Part shown: in pieces, positions 14,599-18,812 of the stretch
Layout: every line of letters starts with the position of its first letter
Numbering within the stretch: the first letter of the stretch is position 1
DNA from: CAYWOS01 sp964459985
GTDB taxonomy: Bacteria; Bacillota; Clostridia; Christensenellales; Aristaeellaceae
Length of the DNA: 18,812 nt
Assembly: GCA_964459985.1 (NCBI GenBank)
Contig: CAYWOS010000044.1
Span: 1 to 18,812, forward strand
Direction: 5' to 3'
Notes under the pieces: generated by a model
Told to the model about the DNA's origin: nothing
The model's database searches: none
Seen by the model: the letters and a program-made list of their open reading frames with translations, nothing else
Made by a program: the position numbers and the translations under genes

Positions 14599-17055
14599 TT
14601 ATCCGATCATTTTCGCGCGGTAGTCGGCGTCCTCGATCGCCTTGACGACGCTTGCGTCCGGCACGCCGGCGTTCGGCGCGTAGGTCACGCGCCCGCTTTG
14701 AAGATCGACCGATACGTCGCGGAGCCCGAGCGACGTGAGCGCGTCCGTCACGGTCGCGACGCAGTGCGCGCACATCATGCCCTCCACGGCGATCACGCGT
14801 CTGTTTGGCTGCGCGTCGCCCGGCGCGTCCGTCCGTGCCGGCCGGAAGCGGCGCAGGCGCAGCGCGTTCATGACGACGGTGACGCTGCTGACGCTCATGG
14901 CGGCGGCGGCGAACATGGGATCGAGCCGCAGCCCGAAGGCGCGGTAGAAAACCCCCGCCGCCACGGGAATGCCCACGACGTTATAGATGAACGCCCAGAA
15001 CAGGTTTTGCTTGATCACGCGCATCATCGCGCCCGACAGCGAAAACGCCGTCACGGCGTCGTTCAGATCGCTCCTGACCAGCACGATATCCGCCGAATCG
15101 ACGGCGATATCGCTGCCCGCGCCGATGGCGACGCCGACGTCGGCGCGCGTCAGCGCCGGCGCGTCGTTGACGCCGTCGCCGATCATGGCGACCGTATCGC
15201 CCTTGTCCTGCAACTCGCGCACAACGCGCTCCTTATCGCCCGGCAGCACGTCGGCGATCACGTCGTCGATGCCCGCTTCCCCGGCGACGGCGCGCGCCGT
15301 CCGTTCGTTGTCGCCCGTGAGCATGACGACGCGCCGGCCCGTCGCGCGCAGCGCTTTGACGGCGCCCCGGCTCGATTCCTTGAGCGTGTCGGCGATGGCG
15401 ATCATCCCGAGCAATTCATTCCCGCGCGCGAAGAACACGGGCGTTTTGCCCTCGTTCGCCCAGGCTTCGCCGCTTTCCGAAAGCGAAACGCCCTGTTCGC
15501 GCATCAGCGCGGCGTTGCCCGCGAAGTATTGCTCGCCCGCGATCACCGCCGTGACGCCGTGCCCGGGCAGCGCTTTGAAATTCTCGACGGCGCGCGTTTC
15601 CTCGCCGTCGGTGTATTCGAGTATCGCCTTGGCGAGCGGGTGCTCGCTGCCGTTTTCGAGCGCGCGCGCGGCGGACAGCAAGCCCTCTCGGTCGCCCGAT
15701 AACGGCATAACGTCGGTCACGACGGGCTTGCCGCGCGTCAGCGTGCCCGTTTTGTCAAGCACGACGCAGGTCACCTTGCGCGCCGCTTCGATGGCGGCGG
15801 CCGATTTGATCAGCACGCCGCATTCGGCGCCCTTGCCCGTGCCGACCATGACGGCGACGGGCGTGGCGAGCCCGAGCGCGCAGGGACAGGAGATGACGAG
15901 CACGGCGACGGCGCTGGTCAGCGCGAAGGAAAAGCGCTCGCCGAGCAGCAGCCAGACGGCGCAGGTAATCAGCGCGATCGCCATCACGCAGGGCACGAAC
16001 ACGCCGCTGATGCGGTCGGCGAGGCGCGCGATGGGCGCTTTGGACGCCGAGGCTTCCTCGACCAGACGGATGATCTGCGACAGCGAGGTATCGCCGCCCA
16101 CCTTTTCGGCGGTGAAGACGACCCTGCCCGACAGCGCGACGGTCGCCGTAGAAACGCGGTCGCCCGCTTTTTTGTCCACGGGCATGCTCTCGCCCGTCAG
16201 CGCCGATTCGTCGAACGCCGACGCGCCCTCGATAATCACGCCGTCGGCGGGCACGCGCTGCCCGGGACGCACGACCAGCGTGTCGCCCGCGCGCGCGTCG
16301 GCAAGCGGGATTTCGGTCTCGACGCCGTTCTCAAGGCGCGTCGCGGTATCGGGCGCCAGCTTCATCAGCTTTTCAATCGCCTCGCCCGTCCTGCCGCGCG
16401 CGCGCGCCTCGAGATACTTGCCCAGCGAGATCAGCGTCACGATCATGCCGCCCGACTCGAAGTACAGATCCATATGGAATTGATTCACCAGCGCGTGATC
16501 GCCGTGCCCCAGCCCGTAACAGACGGCGTACAGCGCGTACAGCCCGTACAGCACCGCCGCCGATGCGCCCACGGCGATCAGGGAATCCATATTGGGCGCG
16601 CGGCGCGTCAGCGACGCGAACCCGCGCGTGAAATACCCGCGATTGAGGATCAGGATGGGCAGGACGAGCAGAAACTGCGTCAGGATGAACACGGCGGCGT
16701 TTTCGTGCCCCGTGAGAAAGGCGGGGACGGGCAGGCCGATCATGCCGCCCATGGCGACGTACATGAGCGGGATCAGGAAGCCGAACGAGGCGATCAGGCG
16801 CTTGCGGAGCGCGCCCGATTCGTCGGCGACGGCGACGCGCTTTTCGCTTTTTTCGCCCTGCGGCGAGGCGGCGTAGCCCGCCTTATGTACGGCGGCGGCG
16901 ACGGCGGCGGCGTCAAAATCGCCTTCGACCGAAAGGGTGTCGGTCAAAAGGCTGGCCTGCGCGCCCGTCACGCCGTTTACGCCGCGCGCCGCCTTTTCGA
17001 CGTGCGCCGTGCAGGACGCGCACGTCATGCCCCTGACGTCAAAAACTGTCTTCAT
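14599..17055 (-). CDS. copA: Cu+-exporting P-type ATPase with N- and C-terminal HMA domains
   Basis: 818 residues. P1B-type ATPase pumping Cu+ out of the cytoplasm. In order: N-terminal HMA with MTCASC (10-15), first membrane spans (about 87-215), actuator LTGES (286-290), ion site SCPCALG (389-395) in the sixth span, phosphorylation DKTGT (434-438), nucleotide-domain SEHPLA (470-475), hinge GDGVNDAP (626-633), and the last spans with Y691-N692 and M720-x-x-S723-S724. These last two are the Cu+-type (P1B-1) residues. A second HMA with MMCAHC (760-765) follows the last span, which is less common. The start lies inside the end of ttcA (17-nt overlap) with AGGAGGAGGAG just upstream. No chaperone or copper regulator gene is visible in the window. 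Confidence 0.96.
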   Translation of the reverse strand: MKTVFDVRGMTCASCTAHVEKAARGVNGVTGAQASLLTDTLSVEGDFDAAAVAAAVHKAGYAASPQGEKSEKRVAVADESGALRKRLIASFGFLIPLMYVAMGGMIGLPVPAFLTGHENAAVFILTQFLLVLPILILNRGYFTRGFASLTRRAPNMDSLIAVGASAAVLYGLYALYAVCYGLGHGDHALVNQFHMDLYFESGGMIVTLISLGKYLEARARGRTGEAIEKLMKLAPDTATRLENGVETEIPLADARAGDTLVVRPGQRVPADGVIIEGASAFDESALTGESMPVDKKAGDRVSTATVALSGRVVFTAEKVGGDTSLSQIIRLVEEASASKAPIARLADRISGVFVPCVMAIALITCAVWLLLGERFSFALTSAVAVLVISCPCALGLATPVAVMVGTGKGAECGVLIKSAAAIEAARKVTCVVLDKTGTLTRGKPVVTDVMPLSGDREGLLSAARALENGSEHPLAKAILEYTDGEETRAVENFKALPGHGVTAVIAGEQYFAGNAALMREQGVSLSESGEAWANEGKTPVFFARGNELLGMIAIADTLKESSRGAVKALRATGRRVVMLTGDNERTARAVAGEAGIDDVIADVLPGDKERVVRELQDKGDTVAMIGDGVNDAPALTRADVGVAIGAGSDIAVDSADIVLVRSDLNDAVTAFSLSGAMMRVIKQNLFWAFIYNVVGIPVAAGVFYRAFGLRLDPMFAAAAMSVSSVTVVMNALRLRRFRPARTDAPGDAQPNRRVIAVEGMMCAHCVATVTDALTSLGLRDVSVDLQSGRVTYAPNAGVPDASVVKAIEDADYRAKMIG

Positions 17056-17875
17056 GCTCCTCCTCCTGAACGGTCACGGGAACGATCTCGCCGCCGACGC
17101 GCGGCTGATACCCGAGAACGGTTTGCAGGCAGACGTGCTCCGAACTGTGGAAAATATTGCCGATGACCGACGGCGTTTCGCGCTCGAGCTGAGCGAGCAG
17201 CGTTTTGACGCGCCGGCGCTTGCCGCCGTCCTCGCTCGCCGTGACGCGGCAGGCGCAGCGCAGCGTGTCGATGCCGAGCGAGCGCCGCCACGCGTCGATA
17301 TCGCGCTCGCGGATCAGATACATCGGGCGGATCAGCCGCATTCCCCGGTAATTCCTGCTCTGCACGACGGGCATCATGGTCTTGTACTCGCCGCCGTAGA
17401 GCATCGACAGGAGAATGGTTTCCACCACGTCGTCCATATGATGCCCCAGCGCGATCTTGTTACACCCGAGCTTTTGCGCTTCCTTATAAAGATATCCCCG
17501 CCGCATGGCGGCGCAGACGTGGCAGAACGAGCGGTCGAGCCCGTCCAGCGCCTCGAAGATCGGCGCGTCGGCGACGTGCGGCGCAAAGCCGAGCGATTCC
17601 GCGTTTTGCAGCGCTTTTTGACGGTTTTCGGGCGCGTAGCCCGGATCGAGCATCAGATACTCGACCGAAAAGGGGATATTGCTGTACCGCGCAAGCTCGC
17701 GCATGCACACGGCGAGCGCCAGCGAATCCTTGCCGCCCGACAGGCAAACCGCGACGCGGTCGCCCGGCTCGATCAGATGATAAGCGCGGACGGCGGACAG
17801 GAACCTGCGCCAGATCGGTTTCCTGTAATCGCGCTGCACGCTGCGGCTGGCGGCAATCTCGCTCGGTTCGGGCAT
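17039..17875 (-). CDS. ttcA: TtcA/TilS-family tRNA-modifying PP-loop ATPase
   Basis: 278 residues. The PP-loop SGGKDS (46-51) adenylates a tRNA base before sulfur insertion. Cys118-x-x-Cys121 (FCHVCAAMRRGYLY) and a distal Cys207-x-Cys209 fit the TtcA Cys set that carries sulfur/Fe-S, while TilS lacks these. LGHHMDDVVETILLSMLYGG (143-162) is the family's second signature. The expected role is thiolation of tRNA, as in s2C32. I start at the ATG at 17875 (GGAGGT 5 nt upstream); a longer frame to 18145 would cross the promoter. Its last 17 nt overlap copA. Confidence 0.9.
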   Translation of the reverse strand: MPEPSEIAASRSVQRDYRKPIWRRFLSAVRAYHLIEPGDRVAVCLSGGKDSLALAVCMRELARYSNIPFSVEYLMLDPGYAPENRQKALQNAESLGFAPHVADAPIFEALDGLDRSFCHVCAAMRRGYLYKEAQKLGCNKIALGHHMDDVVETILLSMLYGGEYKTMMPVVQSRNYRGMRLIRPMYLIRERDIDAWRRSLGIDTLRCACRVTASEDGGKRRRVKTLLAQLERETPSVIGNIFHSSEHVCLQTVLGYQPRVGGEIVPVTVQEEEHEDSF

Positions 17876-17905
17876 ACGGAACCTCCGTGTCGTTGTAGTC
17901 AGACG

Positions 17906-17914
17906 ATTATACCA
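17906..17914 (-). promoter_or_regulatory. Extended -10 promoter for ttcA-copA
   Basis: The minus strand reads TGG followed by a perfect TATAAT (17906-17911), an extended -10 element. No convincing -35 box is seen 17-18 nt upstream. It lies about 30 nt before the ttcA ATG and diverges from the promoter at 17958-17986. Confidence 0.6.
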
Positions 17915-17957
17915 CGTTTTCGCGCGCCCGGCATCCCGCGTTTTGCCGTCGGCGCGC

Positions 17958-17986
17958 TTGACATGCGCGCGGACGGATGCTATCAT
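17958..17986 (+). promoter_or_regulatory. σA promoter for the GNAT at 18017
   Basis: A perfect TTGACA (17958-17963) and TATCAT (17981-17986) are separated by 17 nt, about 30 nt before the ATG. It is divergent from the ttcA promoter; the two cores are 46 nt apart and could share an operator, though no palindrome was noticed. Confidence 0.85.
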
Positions 17987-18016
17987 CGCGGTAGGTGAGG
18001 AAAGGCGGCAAACGCG

Positions 18017-18601
18017 ATGAGAAACGACGTCCTGATTCGTCCCGAGCGGAAAGAGGAATTTGACGAGATCGACCGCATGGTGCGCGATTCCTTCGCCAAG
18101 GGCACAGCCTATTCCGACGGCGCGAGCGAGGTCGCGCTGATCCATGAAATCCGCGCGAAGCGGTATTACATCCCCGAATTATCCTTCGTGGCGGAGGTGG
18201 ACGGCGACATGGCGGGGCATTTCATGCTGTCGCATTTCCCGCTTTCGCCCTCGCCCGAGGCGGGGCGTTACGACCGCGAAATCGTGAAAACGCCTGTCGT
18301 GATGCTCGCGCCCGTCGCCGTCGCGCCGAAATACTTCCGGCAGGGCGTTGGCACGGCGATGCTTGCGCAGGGGATTGAACGCGCGCGCGGGCGCGGCTAT
18401 CGCGGCATACAGGTCGAGGGCAATCCGGCGTTCTACAATACGCTGGGCTTTGTCACGTCGACGCGCTTTCGCGTTTGCTGCCTGCCGGCGGATCAATGGC
18501 TTTCGCAGCATCCCGACTGCCTGATGATGATGGAATTGTTCGGCGGCGCGCTTGACGGCCTGCGCGGCTACGTCGATTACGGCATGTACGACAACGCCTG
18601 A
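18017..18601 (+). CDS. GNAT-family N-acetyltransferase (YhbS-like)
   Basis: 194 residues. It opens with IRPERKEEFDEIDRMVRDSF and has the acetyl-CoA motif LAPVAVAPKYFRQGVGTAML (97-116, R-Q-G-V-G-T loop at 108-113). G-N-P-A-F-Y-N-T-L-G-F (135-145) matches the G-D-P-x-Y-Y-x-R-F-G-F segment of YhbS-like acetyltransferases. The target is unknown. The ATG at 18017 has an AAAGGCGG site 8 nt upstream and its own promoter. It is a single-gene unit convergent with rarA; only 24 nt separate the two stop codons and no T-run terminator is visible. Confidence 0.87.
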   Translation: MRNDVLIRPERKEEFDEIDRMVRDSFAKGTAYSDGASEVALIHEIRAKRYYIPELSFVAEVDGDMAGHFMLSHFPLSPSPEAGRYDREIVKTPVVMLAPVAVAPKYFRQGVGTAMLAQGIERARGRGYRGIQVEGNPAFYNTLGFVTSTRFRVCCLPADQWLSQHPDCLMMMELFGGALDGLRGYVDYGMYDNA

Positions 18602-18625
18602 CGCCGCGCGGCGGCGGAGCGCGCC

Positions 18626-18812
18626 TTACTTGCGCTTGTGGATTTTCGCCTCGTGCCCCTGATCGCTCGGGTGGTAATACTCCGTTTTTTCCATGCCGTC
18701 GGGCATGTATTGCTGGCGCACCCAATGCCCGGGATAGTCGTGCGCGTATTTGTACTGCGTGCCCGTCGTCACGCCCAGGCGGTTGGCGCCCGCGTAGCTT
18801 TCGTCGCGCAGA
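18626..18812 (-). CDS. rarA: Replication-associated recombination protein A, C-terminal fragment (partial)
   Basis: The 3' end of a gene cut by the window edge, read on the minus strand to a TAA at 18626-18628. About 61 residues are present: LRDESYAGANRLG, then YKYAHDYPGHWVRQQYMPD and a charged tail ending KIHKRK. The Y-K-Y-x-H-D-Y-P...Q-Q-Y-x-P-D pattern and the preceding L-R-D-x-x-Y-x-G-A are characteristic of the C-terminal tetramerisation domain of RarA/MgsA, an AAA+ ATPase acting at stalled replication forks. The ATPase part lies outside the window, so its integrity cannot be judged. Confidence 0.85.
   Translation of the reverse strand, partial: LRDESYAGANRLGVTTGTQYKYAHDYPGHWVRQQYMPDGMEKTEYYHPSDQGHEAKIHKRK

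Noticed and set aside
14987..16483. Plus-strand 498-codon open frame opposite copA
   Set aside because: Ser/Ala/Pro-rich product with no motif, antisense to a fully conserved P-type ATPase; open only because of GC-rich codon bias.
17876..18145. N-terminal extension of ttcA by 90 residues
   Set aside because: It crosses the TATAAT promoter and the GNAT gene on the other strand and has no TtcA homology; the ATG at 17875 has a strong ribosome site.
18602..18625. GC palindrome between the GNAT and rarA as a terminator
   Set aside because: CGCCGCGCGGCG has no loop space and no T-run follows on either strand.

Overview
The window is GC-rich (roughly above 60% by eye) and fully packed with genes. 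It carries strong GGAGG-type ribosome binding sites, σ70/σA-type promoters, frequent start/stop overlaps and some GTG/TTG starts. WhiA next to an HPr/Crh-like domain, MurB, a Ddl–MurF pair and a PepV-type dipeptidase point to a Firmicute, most likely a high-GC Clostridia member of gut/Christensenellales type; the order is a guess. No rRNA, tRNA, CRISPR array, phage gene or transposase was seen, and no gene-free stretch exceeds 300 bases.

Layout. (1) Positions 1-120 hold three back-to-back hairpins, then a promoter. (2) 184-5046, plus strand: GNAT acetyltransferase, α/β hydrolase, a membrane-anchored MurF-like ligase, D-Ala-D-Ala ligase and a second α/β hydrolase. The last four genes are tightly spaced. 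The MurF/Ddl pair makes D-Ala-D-Ala and adds it to the peptidoglycan stem. (3) 8518-5041, minus strand: murB, whiA, a protein fusing an HPr/Crh-like domain to an aminoglycoside-adenylyltransferase-like domain, and a GNAT. They share one near-consensus promoter and are coupled by GTGA and ATGA overlaps. This operon meets operon 2 tail to tail with overlapping ends. (4) 14540-8763, minus strand: an unknown membrane protein, RsuA-family pseudouridine synthase, RsmC-like methyltransferase, MalY/PatB-type PLP enzyme, PepV-type dipeptidase and mannose-6-phosphate isomerase. This six-gene operon has a clear promoter and a clear intrinsic terminator. (5) 17875-14599, minus strand: a TtcA-family tRNA thiolase overlapping a Cu+ P-type ATPase that has metal-binding domains at both ends. 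(6) 18017-18601, plus strand: a GNAT with a consensus promoter divergent from ttcA. (7) 18812-18626, minus strand: the 3' end of rarA, cut by the window edge.

Most of the content is ordinary cell-wall, RNA-modification and amino-acid metabolism. The most unusual item is the gene at 5614-6666. At the place where Firmicutes keep crh/hpr after whiA, there is a single continuous reading frame. Its N-terminal HPr fold has Thr instead of the phosphorylatable His15 but keeps Ser46, and it runs straight into an AadA-like nucleotidyltransferase with its GS...DxD active site. I know of no described system of this kind. It suggests a nucleotidyltransferase whose activity could be read out from, or controlled by, HPr kinase/Ser46-type carbon signalling. 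A second unusual item is the MurF-like ligase whose usual N-terminal UDP-binding domain appears to be replaced by a multi-pass membrane domain.
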